DNA from: Ardenticatenaceae bacterium
Lineage (GTDB): Bacteria > Chloroflexota > Anaerolineae > Promineifilales > Promineifilaceae
Reading direction: 5' to 3'
Length of the DNA: 64,000 nt
NCBI GenBank assembly: GCA_020634395.1
Contig: JACKBU010000002.1
Location: 124,001 to 188,000, forward strand
Both the position numbers and the translations under genes were made by a program. Positions 1-8,394 of the stretch are shown piece by piece. Each line of letters opens with the position of its first letter. Positions within the stretch are counted from its first letter, which is position 1. The notes below the pieces were generated by a model. That model had not been told where the DNA came from. It made no database searches and was given only the letters and a program-made list of their open reading frames with translations.

Positions 1-663
1 AATAGCCGAGAGGCCAATGTTTTGTTTGTTGAAGCGGCGGTTGGCTTCTCGCTGCTCTGGAGAGAGGGTTTCGTCCAGAGTGAACCAGGTCAGCAAGACA
101 ACGATGGTGGCAGCCACGGCCGCAAAAATATAGGGAATACGGGGTCCAAAGGCGGCCGATAAAAGGCCGCCAATCGCCGGGCCAAAAATGAAACCCAGAC
201 CAAAGACGGCAAAAATATAACCCAACGATTCCGTCCGTTTGGCGCGCGGCGTGATGTCGGTGACATAGGCCTGCGCGACGATGATGTTGCCGCCGGTGAT
301 GCCATCGAGGATGCGGGCAACATACAGAAAAGCAACGGAGGGAGCCAGGGCAAGCATAAGAAAGCTCACGGCCGTTCCCACCTGGCTGATGATGAGAATG
401 GGCAAACGGCCGTACTTGTCCGACAGCCGCCCCAGATAAGGCCCGGCAATAAACTGCGCCGCGAAAAAAGACGTCGCCAGCAAGGTGATCGTCTGCGGCG
501 ACATGCCAAATTCCCGCTGCGCATACAACGGCAAAATCGGCATGATCATCGCCGCGCCCAGCATCTGCACGAACACGATCAACAAAACGGTGAGCAGACG
601 CCGATCAATTGTTTTTAGCTTAGCTATCAAAATGAACCTCGTCGCTGGTGGAGTTGCCGTCAT
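1..663 (-). CDS. MFS drug/H+ antiporter-like transporter, 3' end outside window
   Basis: Seen: an open frame of 221 codons runs from an ATG at 663 to the window edge with no stop, so the C-terminal half is missing. Hydrophobic helices begin near residue 18. MFS motif A is present (GRLSDKYGRLPIL, about residues 76-88), and the antiporter-type motif C follows (GLGFIFGPAIGG), as in DHA1 multidrug or tetracycline exporters. Known: these are inner-membrane proton-coupled exporters with 12 or 14 helices. Inferred: efflux, substrate unknown. The start is uncertain, because a TACAAT box overlaps the chosen ATG (666-661); an in-frame TTG a few codons on could be the real start. Confidence 0.85.
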   Translation of the reverse strand, partial: MTATPPATRFILIAKLKTIDRRLLTVLLIVFVQMLGAAMIMPILPLYAQREFGMSPQTITLLATSFFAAQFIAGPYLGRLSDKYGRLPILIISQVGTAVSFLMLALAPSVAFLYVARILDGITGGNIIVAQAYVTDITPRAKRTESLGYIFAVFGLGFIFGPAIGGLLSAAFGPRIPYIFAAVAATIVVLLTWFTLDETLSPEQREANRRFNKQNIGLSAI

Positions 664-771
664 TGTAGCGCGAGCCAGGACAATGTCGACGGACCTTTAA
701 TCCTATTTTTAGACGGCCGTTCCCAATCATAACCCGTTCCACCAGATTGCCCACTGCCTTACCGGTCGCCC

Positions 772-1962
772 TTACAGAAAGACGCGCAGCGCCTGATCCA
801 GATCGCCGACCAAATCGGCCGTTTCCTCAATGCCCGTCGAGTAGCGTATCAGGCTCTCCGGGATGCCCATAGCCGCCCGTTCCTCGCGCGTGCATTCTAC
901 ATGGCTCGTTGTTGCCGGCGGTCCCACAATCGTTTCCACCGCTCCCAGGTTGGCGGCGGCATGGGCAAACTGCAGCCGCGGCAAAAACCGCCGCACCGCA
1001 TCCAGGCTGTCCTCCTGCAATCGGAAGCTGAGCATACCGCCAAAACCACGCATCTGCCGGCAGGCAATGTCGTGGCCTTCGTGCGTGGCCAGGCCGGGAT
1101 AATACACCTCGGCCACGGCCGGGTGCGCTGCCAGGAAGCGAGCGATCTGCCCGGCGCTTTCGTTTTGCTGGCGCACGCGTAGATGCAGCGTCTTCAGGCC
1201 GCGCAGCAGCAAATACGCGGCCATCGGGTGCAGGGTGGCTCCGTTGATTTCCCGGAAGTGATAAACCTGCCCTACCAGATCCCGCGCCCCACAGATCACC
1301 CCGCCCAAAGCGTCGGCGTGACCGCCGAGAAACTTGGTGGCGCTGTGCAGCACAAGGTCCGCGCCCAGAGCCAGCGGGTTCTGGTTAATCGGCGTGGCAA
1401 AGGTGTTGTCCACGATGACCGTAGCTCCCACGGCGTGTCCGGCTGCCGCCAGCCGGGCCAGGTCCATGACCTTCACCGTGGGATTGGTGGGACTTTCCAG
1501 GTACAACACGCGGCAGCCCCGGCCGATTTCTGCTTCGATGGCTTCGTGATCCGTGGTGTCGCATAAGGCCACGTCTACCCGGAAACGCGGCAAAAATTCG
1601 GTGAAGATCTTGTTGGTCCCGCCATAGGTATCTTTGACCGAGACCACCCGATCGCCGGGCGATAACAGGGCAAAAAGGGCGCTGCTGATGATGCCCATGC
1701 CGGTGGCGGCGCTGGTGGCTGCCTCGGCGCCTTCCAGCTGGCGCACTTTTTCTTCAAAGGCCTGCACGGTAGGATTGGTGTTACGGCCGTATATGTGCCC
1801 TGGCTTTTCGCCCAAAGCCACTTGCAGCCATTCATCCAAATCCTTATAGCCAAACGAAACGCTGTGGACTACCGGCACCTGGGTAGCGCCTTGCAGCAAA
1901 TAGGTTTCTTCACCGGCCCATACCGCCCGCGTGCCCGGCCCGGCGTTCTGCAAATCAATCAC
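772..1962 (-). CDS. Trans-sulfuration PLP enzyme (cystathionine gamma-synthase/lyase family)
   Basis: A full-length 396-residue member of the Cys/Met metabolism PLP-dependent family. Visible signatures are the YGR cofactor-phosphate motif near residue 58, VDNTFATP with the pyridine-binding Asp at 185, and SATKFLGGHAD with the Schiff-base Lys at 210. The family makes or breaks cystathionine, or carries out sulfhydrylation or methionine gamma-lyase chemistry in the cytoplasm; sequence alone does not separate these. The start is a GTG with a strong AAGGAGG ribosome site about 7 nt upstream. It is divergent from the methyltransferase at 2081, and no methionine or cysteine pathway gene sits next to it. 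Confidence 0.85.
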   Translation of the reverse strand: MIDLQNAGPGTRAVWAGEETYLLQGATQVPVVHSVSFGYKDLDEWLQVALGEKPGHIYGRNTNPTVQAFEEKVRQLEGAEAATSAATGMGIISSALFALLSPGDRVVSVKDTYGGTNKIFTEFLPRFRVDVALCDTTDHEAIEAEIGRGCRVLYLESPTNPTVKVMDLARLAAAGHAVGATVIVDNTFATPINQNPLALGADLVLHSATKFLGGHADALGGVICGARDLVGQVYHFREINGATLHPMAAYLLLRGLKTLHLRVRQQNESAGQIARFLAAHPAVAEVYYPGLATHEGHDIACRQMRGFGGMLSFRLQEDSLDAVRRFLPRLQFAHAAANLGAVETIVGPPATTSHVECTREERAAMGIPESLIRYSTGIEETADLVGDLDQALRVFL

Positions 1963-2080
1963 GGGTTGCCTCCTTGGAGAATTAAAATGTAGTGTGTGTT
2001 TTTTATGCTGTGACTTGTTGCCTTGTCAGGTACAGCATTGTAACACAGGCTGAACTGAGTGCTTTTGGTATAGTTGAGGG

Positions 2081-2620
2081 ATGGAACATCAAGATCACGT
2101 AGCCTTGCTGCGGCCTGGCATTCCCGCTTTGGGCGGCATGTGGGCCGATCTGGGCGCCGGAACGGGCGCCTTTACCCTGGCGCTGGCCGACATCATTGGA
2201 CCAACTGGGAAAATTACGGCCGTGGACAAAGACGGCCGTGCTCTGCGCCACCTCGCCGACACATTTTCCGCGCGCTTCCCCCAGGTCACGCTGACCACTA
2301 TAACGGCCGATTTCACCCGGCCACTGGCACTGCCGCCGTTGGACGGCGTGGTGATGGCTAATTCGCTGCACTTTGTGCGCCACAAAGCGCCTGTGTTGGC
2401 CCTGGTGCGGGACTATTTGCGGCCAGACGGCCGTTTGCTCATCGTTGAATACAACACCGACCGGGGCAACCATTGGGTGCCCCATCCTTTTAGCTATTCC
2501 ACCTGGGAACACCTGGCGCAGCAGGCAGGTTTTAGCCGCACGCAGCGGCTGCACGCCCGCCCCAGCCGCTTTTTGGGCGAAATTTACAGCGCGGCCAGTT
2601 GGAACTCGCCCTCCGGTTGA
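2081..2620 (+). CDS. Class I SAM-dependent methyltransferase
   Basis: A 179-residue protein with the SAM-binding motif I, WADLGAGTGAF (about residues 21-31), an acidic residue at the end of strand 2 (TAVDKDGRAL) and the downstream motif LRPDGRLLIVEYN. These fit a compact Methyltransf_11/UbiE-like Rossmann fold. The N-terminus lacks the usual cap helices, so the substrate cannot be guessed. GAGGG lies directly before the ATG and a TATAGT box sits at 2069-2074. It is divergent from the PLP enzyme and convergent with the LysW-like gene. Confidence 0.78.
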   Translation: MEHQDHVALLRPGIPALGGMWADLGAGTGAFTLALADIIGPTGKITAVDKDGRALRHLADTFSARFPQVTLTTITADFTRPLALPPLDGVVMANSLHFVRHKAPVLALVRDYLRPDGRLLIVEYNTDRGNHWVPHPFSYSTWEHLAQQAGFSRTQRLHARPSRFLGEIYSAASWNSPSG

Positions 2621-2633
2621 TGCGTCCCAACGA

Positions 2634-2686
2634 AAACGGCCGTTTCTCCCCGCCTGGAACTGCCAGGTCTAGAGAAACGGCCGTTT
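2634..2686. terminator. Hairpin built from two ACGGCCGT palindromes, convergent intergenic
   Basis: Two 15-bp perfect inverted arms, AAACGGCCGTTTCTC (2634-2648) and its complement (2672-2686), enclose a smaller CCTGG/CCAGG stem (2653-2657, 2663-2667). Each arm is itself palindromic. It lies between two convergent genes, so it may act as a bidirectional terminator; there is no long T-run. Confidence 0.55.
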
Positions 2687-2719
2687 CTACTTTCTTCGTA
2701 CGGCGAAAATGACTAAAGT

Positions 2720-2980
2720 TTAGTAATCATCGTCGTCGTCATCATAATCATCATACGATTCTTCTTCAAACTCGGCAAAATCCTCTTCGTCGAACTCGTA
2801 ATCGTCATAGTCCTCAAATTCATCTTCGTCCACCCAGCTCAACTTGAGCGGGCGCAGGGAAACGACTTCCAATTCTGCTTCGCACTCCTCACACACAATA
2901 AAAGTGCCTAACTCCGGAGTGGATTCAAATCGAATCATCGTCTGGCATGCCGGGCATCGGGCAGAGAAAGTGGTCATCAT
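2720..2980 (-). CDS. LysW-like zinc-ribbon protein with a long acidic tail
   Basis: An 86-residue protein. The N-terminal half has a CPAC...CEEC zinc-ribbon pattern followed by AELEVVSLRPLKL, closely resembling the amino-group carrier LysW/ArgW of lysine and arginine biosynthesis. Known LysW ends in EDWGE, whose terminal Glu carries the intermediate. Here the tail is instead about 35 residues of Asp, Glu, Tyr and Phe ending in a run of Asp and Tyr, so that attachment site is absent. The ATG at 2980 is preferred over the GTG at 2989 because GAGGTG lies 6 nt before it and overlaps the GTG. No LysX, LysZ or ArgX homologue is nearby. Function unknown; a metal- or protein-binding role is a guess. 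Confidence 0.8.
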   Translation of the reverse strand: MMTTFSARCPACQTMIRFESTPELGTFIVCEECEAELEVVSLRPLKLSWVDEDEFEDYDDYEFDEEDFAEFEEESYDDYDDDDDDY

Positions 2981-3098
2981 GTCTTTCACCTCACAATTTG
3001 CCGCACCTGACCCTGATTTAGGCGGCGCCGCAGTATGTAAATCTTATTTAAGGCCGATATTATGCCCAATTTCTCCTCAAAGGCACGAAATTGGTCAC

Positions 3099-4769
3099 TC
3101 ATCTTTGGCCCTCTCCTGACGCCCAGAAGCGGTTCTGGGAAACGGTGATTATAGGCTGCTCATCCGATCTTCCCGCCAGCGCCAGATCGGTATAGTCGCC
3201 GGGCGCGCTGCGCCATTGCAAACTAAACGTCCAGCCCTGCCACTGCCAAACCGCCACGGCCGTTCCCTCCGGCGCCTGCACCAGCACCACCAGCTCCTCT
3301 ATGCCATCCCCGTCTACATCACCCAGTTCCAATTCCTGGATGGGGTCTACTACCGGACGGCCACCCCACAGCAGCTCATACGCCCCGCCGCGGTAGCCGA
3401 CGATGTAAGGCTGGCTGCGCTCGTAGCCCGCGCCATCGCGCCGCCAGATCGCCAGCATTATCTCGTAACGCCCGTCATCGTTCGGGTCGCCCAGGGCCAC
3501 GTCTACCACGCGCCACTCCGCCGGACTGCGCCAGACGGCCGTGCCATCCTGAAAAACCACAACTCGCTCACCCTCCTGCCGCACCGTTTCCGGCACCCCA
3601 TCACCGGTCAGGTCGATCTGCCCGCTAAAAAACCGGCCGCCCTGGGCGACCTGCGGCGCCGCAGCGGGGGCGCAGCCTTCTTCCCCGCAGGCAAAAGCCA
3701 GGCGCGGAGGCGGTGGTAAAACGCGCGTCAGCAGCGAAACGGCCTCGTTGGGCGCCAGCAAACGCGGCCTTAAGCCTGCCTGGATGGGCAAGACCTGAAC
3801 CGCGCGCAGCCCGGCAGAGTCAAAAAAGGCGTGCAGGGCCAGCGCCGGCCGCGTCTGCGCCGTCTCCTGATCAAAGACAAAGTTGCCCAGGCTGTAGGCG
3901 ACAACTCGATCGCCGCTCAGCGCCAGCGGTTGGGCCACGTGTGGATGATGCCCCACAACGAGGTCCGCCCCAGCGTCGAGCATCGCCTGGGCCAGCCGTT
4001 CTTGCGTCGGCGACGGCCGTGCTTCGTACTCCAGTCCCCAATGCACCGATACGATCACCGCATCGGCCTGCGCTTTGGCGGCGGCGATGGCCGCCGGGCC
4101 GCCTTCGGCATCCCAGACAAGCGGACAGGGTAACTGGGCCGCCGGGCGACAGGGCAGCGAGGCGGCGGGATCAGGGATGATATTGAAAGCAAGCAAAGCC
4201 AGGCGAATATTATTAGCTATGCGAATTTCGGGGGCCACTGAACCGTTTTCATTCAGGCCGAGGGGGATCAGGCCCGACTGCCGCAGACGCACGGCCGTTT
4301 GCTGCAAGCCCTCCGCGCCAGCATCCAGGCTGTGGTTATTGGCCAGCCCCAGCAGATCAAACCCGGCGTGCTGGAGCGGGAATACGGCCGTTGCCGGCAT
4401 GAAAAGCGCTATCCGTGAACCAGGCACCGGGTTCCCTTCCCCGTTCACTGTTGACCGTAGACGGCCGTTTATTATCACCCCTTCCAGATTGCCCAGCGTC
4501 ACGTCCGCTGCACGCAGCCAGGGAGCCACGTCGCCCAGCGGGTCTGGCTGGGCGGCCACGCCGCGACCCAGCAGCACGTCGCCGACGGCGATCACGCTGA
4601 TCAGCGTCTCGTTGGCGGTGACCGGACGGCCGTCTCGCAGATAGACCCAGGGATAAGGAGCGAGATCGGGCGGCGCAGGCACGGCCGTTGCTTCTCCGGC
4701 TGTGGCCATGACCAAAACGAAGAATCCGAGCAGCAGAGAAACGGCCGTGCGCAGCAGTTTGGGTGACAT
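3099..4769 (-). CDS. CapA-like (poly-gamma-glutamate synthesis type) metallophosphatase-fold protein with C-terminal FG-GAP-like repeats
   Basis: A 556-residue secreted or membrane-anchored protein with an N-terminal signal-like helix. CapA motifs occur in order: AVGDVLLGRG, GNLEG, LANNHSLDAG, VSVHWGLEYE, GADLVVGHHPHVAQP and YSLGNFVFDQ. The region after about residue 385 holds calcium-loop-like repeats (DLTGDGVPE, DPNDDGRYE, DVDGDGIEE) typical of FG-GAP/VCBS propellers. Known CapA proteins act in capsule polyglutamate synthesis, but many family members are uncharacterised. No capBC genes are present, so polyglutamate synthesis is not supported here. A GTG lies one codon upstream of the chosen ATG. 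Confidence 0.85.
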   Translation of the reverse strand: MSPKLLRTAVSLLLGFFVLVMATAGEATAVPAPPDLAPYPWVYLRDGRPVTANETLISVIAVGDVLLGRGVAAQPDPLGDVAPWLRAADVTLGNLEGVIINGRLRSTVNGEGNPVPGSRIALFMPATAVFPLQHAGFDLLGLANNHSLDAGAEGLQQTAVRLRQSGLIPLGLNENGSVAPEIRIANNIRLALLAFNIIPDPAASLPCRPAAQLPCPLVWDAEGGPAAIAAAKAQADAVIVSVHWGLEYEARPSPTQERLAQAMLDAGADLVVGHHPHVAQPLALSGDRVVAYSLGNFVFDQETAQTRPALALHAFFDSAGLRAVQVLPIQAGLRPRLLAPNEAVSLLTRVLPPPPRLAFACGEEGCAPAAAPQVAQGGRFFSGQIDLTGDGVPETVRQEGERVVVFQDGTAVWRSPAEWRVVDVALGDPNDDGRYEIMLAIWRRDGAGYERSQPYIVGYRGGAYELLWGGRPVVDPIQELELGDVDGDGIEELVVLVQAPEGTAVAVWQWQGWTFSLQWRSAPGDYTDLALAGRSDEQPIITVSQNRFWASGEGQR

Positions 4770-4780
4770 CACGTATCAAG

Positions 4781-4821
4781 CCGGAGATCAGAGATGAGGA
4801 GCACGCGTCTCTGATCTCCGG
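4781..4821. repeat. 14-bp perfect inverted repeat
   Basis: Arms CCGGAGATCAGAGA (4781-4794) and its exact complement (4808-4821) flank a 13-nt spacer, between the DUF3160 gene and the CapA-like gene, both on the minus strand. It forms a strong hairpin but has no T-run, so it could be a terminator, an mRNA processing or stability element, or a dispersed palindromic repeat. Confidence 0.6.
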
Positions 4822-4827
4822 TTACCC

Positions 4828-7596
4828 TTATTCTTGCCACGGCGGCGGTTCGTTGGCGTAGACCAGATTCGTCACCTGCCACATCCCATCGGTGCGTTGC
4901 AGTGTGTACGTGGCATCCAGCGTGTACGGGCCGCGATGAGCCAGCACGGGATCGCCAAAGTCGGGATAGTCGTTGACCATGTCGTACAGCGTATCGTCCC
5001 AGGTTTCGCGCACGGTAACCACGGCCGTGTCCGGCCCCTGCAAATCAAACGACCGATAATCGGCGCTGATCCACTGCCGCCCGCTGTACTGTCCGGCAGC
5101 AGCCAGTTCCGCCAGTTCTGCCTGGAAGAACGGCCGTGGCGCTTCCGGCCAATCGCTGCCCGGTTCCCAGAAGGCCCAGGGGATGTACTTCTGGAAGTTG
5201 TAGATCGCTTCCTGGGCAAAGGCGAATTCGGTGTCGGCGGAGAAGAAAGTGGTGATCCACGACGGCCGTAGGGGTGGTGTCCCCTCATCCAACATTTGCC
5301 GCCACTTTTCGTCCGTCAGGCGGTCATCGGCCGGCCAGGGAAACTCGTAGTAGGCGAACACCCCGCCCTTGGCTACTTCCAGGGTAATCGTGCCGTCTTC
5401 GGCCACCACCGGCACGACGGCATAAAGCTCATCCACGCGCCCTACCCCCACTTCCAGCACCGTGGGATCCGGCACGCCGTCGCGCACGTAGTCGGGCGCC
5501 GTCGCCACGTCGGCAATGACGGCCGCCTGTGGCTCCTCGTCCATGTAGGGCTGCGCGGCCGCATCTTCGTCCGGCGTATCGCCCGCGGCCATGACCAGGT
5601 GTTCCAATTCACCGCCCACGTAGCGGATCAGGTAGGCTTCATCTTCTGTCAGCGGTTCGCCGCGCAGCTCTTTTTCGGCCATCACCTGAAAAGCATCGGC
5701 CAGGCGGATAAGGCGGGCCAGGCTGTCGGCATCTTTGTCGGTGAGCAGGCCGCGCTCGCTCATACCCTCTTGCGTCATCGTCGCCAGGGCGGAGAGGCGG
5801 GCATAAAAAGCCGGGACTGGCTCCACATAGCCCACCGCCTCTTTGGGCGATGGCGGATTAATGCCGCCACCGCCAAGTTCGGCATAGGCCTGTTTGGCAT
5901 AGAGGATCGTATCATGCTTGAGTTCTGCCCAACTGCCCAGGCTGGTAGACAGCTCCTTGTCCAGCCAGGCCTCGGAAAGCATGAACTGGGGGTAGCCTTC
6001 GGCCGGCACTTCCAGAAGGGGCTGGAGAGTATAGAGCCAGCCGTTGTAGAGTGTTTCCGTCCACTCATCGGCCGTCAGGCTGCCGGTCCAGGCGCGCATT
6101 TTTTCCATTTGCTGGGGGTAATTCTCGTAATCGGTCTCACCCAGGTTTTCAAGGATGGTGTAAGCACGGTCGGACCCCATGGCGGCCATGACGTCCAGGC
6201 CATTGGGCAGCTGGCGCGGCTCGGCCTGCGTGCCCACATTGCGCCAGATGAGTTCGCGGAAGATGTAGGCGTCGGGCACGAAGCGCTGGCCCATGAAGCG
6301 GAAGCCTTTGGTCTGCTCTTCGACATCGTCGGTTTCGCTGATGACCAATCCCAAAATACGGGGCGGCGGCAGCAGTTTGGCTGCCTCGATGAAGGCCGTC
6401 AGATTGCCTTCGTCGCTCAGGGCGGTCAGATCCGGATTGTCGCCGTATACGGCCGTCATCACCTCAATATACTGGAACGCCGTCAAATCATCGCTGCGGC
6501 CGACCAGGAAAGCCGTGGGGTCGTAGAGATCGCGCCACACGTCCAGGGCGGGACGGCCGTTTACTTCCGCGTTTTGCAGGGCATTGACCAGCAGCAAAGC
6601 CGAGCGGGTTTCCGCCCGGCCGACTTCCGGGTCTCTGGTCGTCAGGCGGAAGGTCATACGGCCGTACCACATCATGCTCTTAAAGTAGGCCATCAGGTCT
6701 TCGCTGAGGGTGTAGTGACCGCGCGGAATGTACTGAGTGTAGTCCTCGCCAAACTCCAGGCCGGGGAACAACGGCGAGGGCAGAATGCCGCTGGCATCTT
6801 CGACCAACGCTACTTCCGCGTCTACCAGCTCCTGGGCATACGCGGGAATTTCCACCGCCGGATCCAACAGCTTACTGGCCACGCCGACAAAAGCGACAGA
6901 ACGCAAGGCCGCGTCTTCCCATTCCGTGCCCCTTAGCTCCTGATACTGGGCGTCGGTTTCGGCCAGCATAGCGGCGTTCAGATCGTGCAGCAGCGGAATG
7001 AAGAACTGGCGTTCGGCGGTGCGCAGCACCTTATCGAAGATAAGGTGATAGCTGTGCAGCAGGGCATCGCTGGTGACAAAGATAGGCACGTTGGCATACC
7101 GGGCCTGTTCGTAAACGGTGAAGAACTCCTTCTCTGTGCCGGGGCTAACAACGACACCGCTGTCGGCCAGCCGGGCCAGCTGATCCTCCGATAACGCGAA
7201 GGGGACGAGAACGTTGCTCAGGTCGGCGGCGATGGGGTCGTGGAAGATGGCCGGTGTGGTATCGACGGCCGTTTCCTTAAACTGGGCAAAACGGGGCATC
7301 TCGCTGGCCGTCACTTCCGGTACGGACGCGGCCGTCGGCGCTGGCTCGCTGGTGGGTGTTTCGGCCGTCGGCGGCACGGCCGTTTTGGTGACCTCCGGAA
7401 TGACGATGGTCGGCGTCATCACCGGGGGAACTGTGGCCGTGGCGGCATCTGCCGTGGCGGCCTCTGCCGTAGCGGCCTCTGTGGGGATGGTCTCGGGTAC
7501 GGCCGTAGACGCCGCTTGCCCTCCCCCACAAGCGACCAGTACAAGCAAGAGCAGCAAGAACAGGGATCGAAAACGAATCAATAACGGGTTTCTCAT
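4828..7596 (-). CDS. DUF3160 lipoprotein
   Basis: A 922-residue exported protein. The N-terminus has a signal peptide ending in a lipobox (LVLVACGGG), then about 75 residues of low-complexity Ala/Thr/Pro/Glu linker, then a large domain matching the DUF3160 family (for example YEQARYANVPIFVTSDALLHSYH). This family is frequent in Chloroflexota and some spirochaetes and has no known activity. The extreme C-terminus (TYTLQRTDGMWQVTNLVYANE) looks like a small NTF2-type domain. AAGGAGG lies 6-7 nt before the ATG. It probably sits on the outer face of the cell envelope. Confidence 0.82.
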   Translation of the reverse strand: MRNPLLIRFRSLFLLLLLVLVACGGGQAASTAVPETIPTEAATAEAATADAATATVPPVMTPTIVIPEVTKTAVPPTAETPTSEPAPTAASVPEVTASEMPRFAQFKETAVDTTPAIFHDPIAADLSNVLVPFALSEDQLARLADSGVVVSPGTEKEFFTVYEQARYANVPIFVTSDALLHSYHLIFDKVLRTAERQFFIPLLHDLNAAMLAETDAQYQELRGTEWEDAALRSVAFVGVASKLLDPAVEIPAYAQELVDAEVALVEDASGILPSPLFPGLEFGEDYTQYIPRGHYTLSEDLMAYFKSMMWYGRMTFRLTTRDPEVGRAETRSALLLVNALQNAEVNGRPALDVWRDLYDPTAFLVGRSDDLTAFQYIEVMTAVYGDNPDLTALSDEGNLTAFIEAAKLLPPPRILGLVISETDDVEEQTKGFRFMGQRFVPDAYIFRELIWRNVGTQAEPRQLPNGLDVMAAMGSDRAYTILENLGETDYENYPQQMEKMRAWTGSLTADEWTETLYNGWLYTLQPLLEVPAEGYPQFMLSEAWLDKELSTSLGSWAELKHDTILYAKQAYAELGGGGINPPSPKEAVGYVEPVPAFYARLSALATMTQEGMSERGLLTDKDADSLARLIRLADAFQVMAEKELRGEPLTEDEAYLIRYVGGELEHLVMAAGDTPDEDAAAQPYMDEEPQAAVIADVATAPDYVRDGVPDPTVLEVGVGRVDELYAVVPVVAEDGTITLEVAKGGVFAYYEFPWPADDRLTDEKWRQMLDEGTPPLRPSWITTFFSADTEFAFAQEAIYNFQKYIPWAFWEPGSDWPEAPRPFFQAELAELAAAGQYSGRQWISADYRSFDLQGPDTAVVTVRETWDDTLYDMVNDYPDFGDPVLAHRGPYTLDATYTLQRTDGMWQVTNLVYANEPPPWQE

Positions 7597-7790
7597 GGTG
7601 CGCCTCCTTTAGCGACAGCCATTTGTCATTTCTTTAGGTGTGGCTTTGGCTTCCCCACCCCTGCAGTTTGCGAGCAGCGTTCAGCAGCCAAACACCGCTC
7701 ACCCGCATATTCATTATAATGGAGCGCTTAAAAAGAGAGAATATGCCGCAGGTGATTCGTATGTGGGGCGTTAAAGGCCAGCAGTACGTC

Positions 7791-7840
7791 TTGTCGTTCT
7801 GGCGGCATTCTCTATAATTCCTTTATTCAATGATTGAATA
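7791..7840 (+). promoter_or_regulatory. Promoter with overlapping operator for padR-modAB
   Basis: A -35 box TTGTCG (7791-7796) and -10 box TATAAT (7813-7818) are separated by 16 bp. A perfect inverted repeat, TATTCAAT-G-ATTGAATA (7824-7840), lies across the predicted start site. Its position suggests autorepression by the PadR product; binding is inferred. Confidence 0.7.
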
Positions 7841-7860
7841 TTTAAGTGGTTACTATCACG

Positions 7861-8394
7861 ATGAAATCCTCTCTATCGCTTGAACTGGCCTTGTTGGGCT
7901 TTTTGCACCGGGAACCAATGCACGGCTATGCCATTCACCAGGCCTTGTCGGATCCGGCGGGCCTAGGAGCAGTCTGGCAGATCAAGCTGAGCTTGCTGTA
8001 TGCGCTGCTGGGTAAGCTGGAAAATGCCGGTTACATCACGGCCACCACAGAACCGCAGGACACCAGGCCGCCGCGCAAAATTTACCAGTTGACCCCAGAT
8101 GGCGCGCGGGCATTTCTGGACTGGGTGCGCTGCCCGGTCAGTCACGGCCGTTCGCTGCGGCTGGAATTCCTGGTCAAGCTTTATTTTGCGCGGCGAGAAG
8201 GCCCCGATGTGGCCGCCTGTTTGCTGGCCGTGCAGCGGCAGCAGTGCCAGGATTGGCTGGCTACGGAGCAGGAAATTGTGGCGGATGAGTGGGCTAACGG
8301 CCGTCACTACAGCCACCTGATCCATCAATTTCGTTTGGGCCAGATTCAGGCGATGCTGGATTGGCTGGATCAATGTGAGGGCGCTAATTTATGA
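7861..8394 (+). CDS. PadR-family transcriptional regulator
   Basis: A 177-residue protein with the PadR winged-helix start LELALLGFLHREPMHGYAIHQAL, the typical wing region (KIYQLTPDGARAFLDWV) and a Vir_C-like helical C-terminal half. PadR proteins are dimeric repressors released by small ligands. The ATG at 7861 fits the family's usual N-terminus; an in-frame GTG at 7846 is possible. Its stop overlaps the modA start (ATGA at 8391-8394), so the two are probably translationally coupled. A PadR regulator heading a molybdate-type operon is unusual, since ModE is the usual regulator. Confidence 0.88.
   Translation: MKSSLSLELALLGFLHREPMHGYAIHQALSDPAGLGAVWQIKLSLLYALLGKLENAGYITATTEPQDTRPPRKIYQLTPDGARAFLDWVRCPVSHGRSLRLEFLVKLYFARREGPDVAACLLAVQRQQCQDWLATEQEIVADEWANGRHYSHLIHQFRLGQIQAMLDWLDQCEGANL

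Noticed and set aside
661..666. TACAAT directly at the MFS start and again at 10105-10110 before the phosphoesterase ATG, suggesting leaderless transcripts
   Set aside because: Only two cases, without clear -35 boxes; most genes here have good ribosome sites. Needs transcript start data.
3099..4769. Poly-gamma-glutamate capsule operon
   Set aside because: Only a CapA-like gene is present; capB and capC are absent, and the protein has an unrelated propeller-like tail.
5296..6936. 546-codon open frame on the plus strand
   Set aside because: Antisense to the DUF3160 lipoprotein gene, which has a lipobox, family motifs and a ribosome site; the antisense frame has none.
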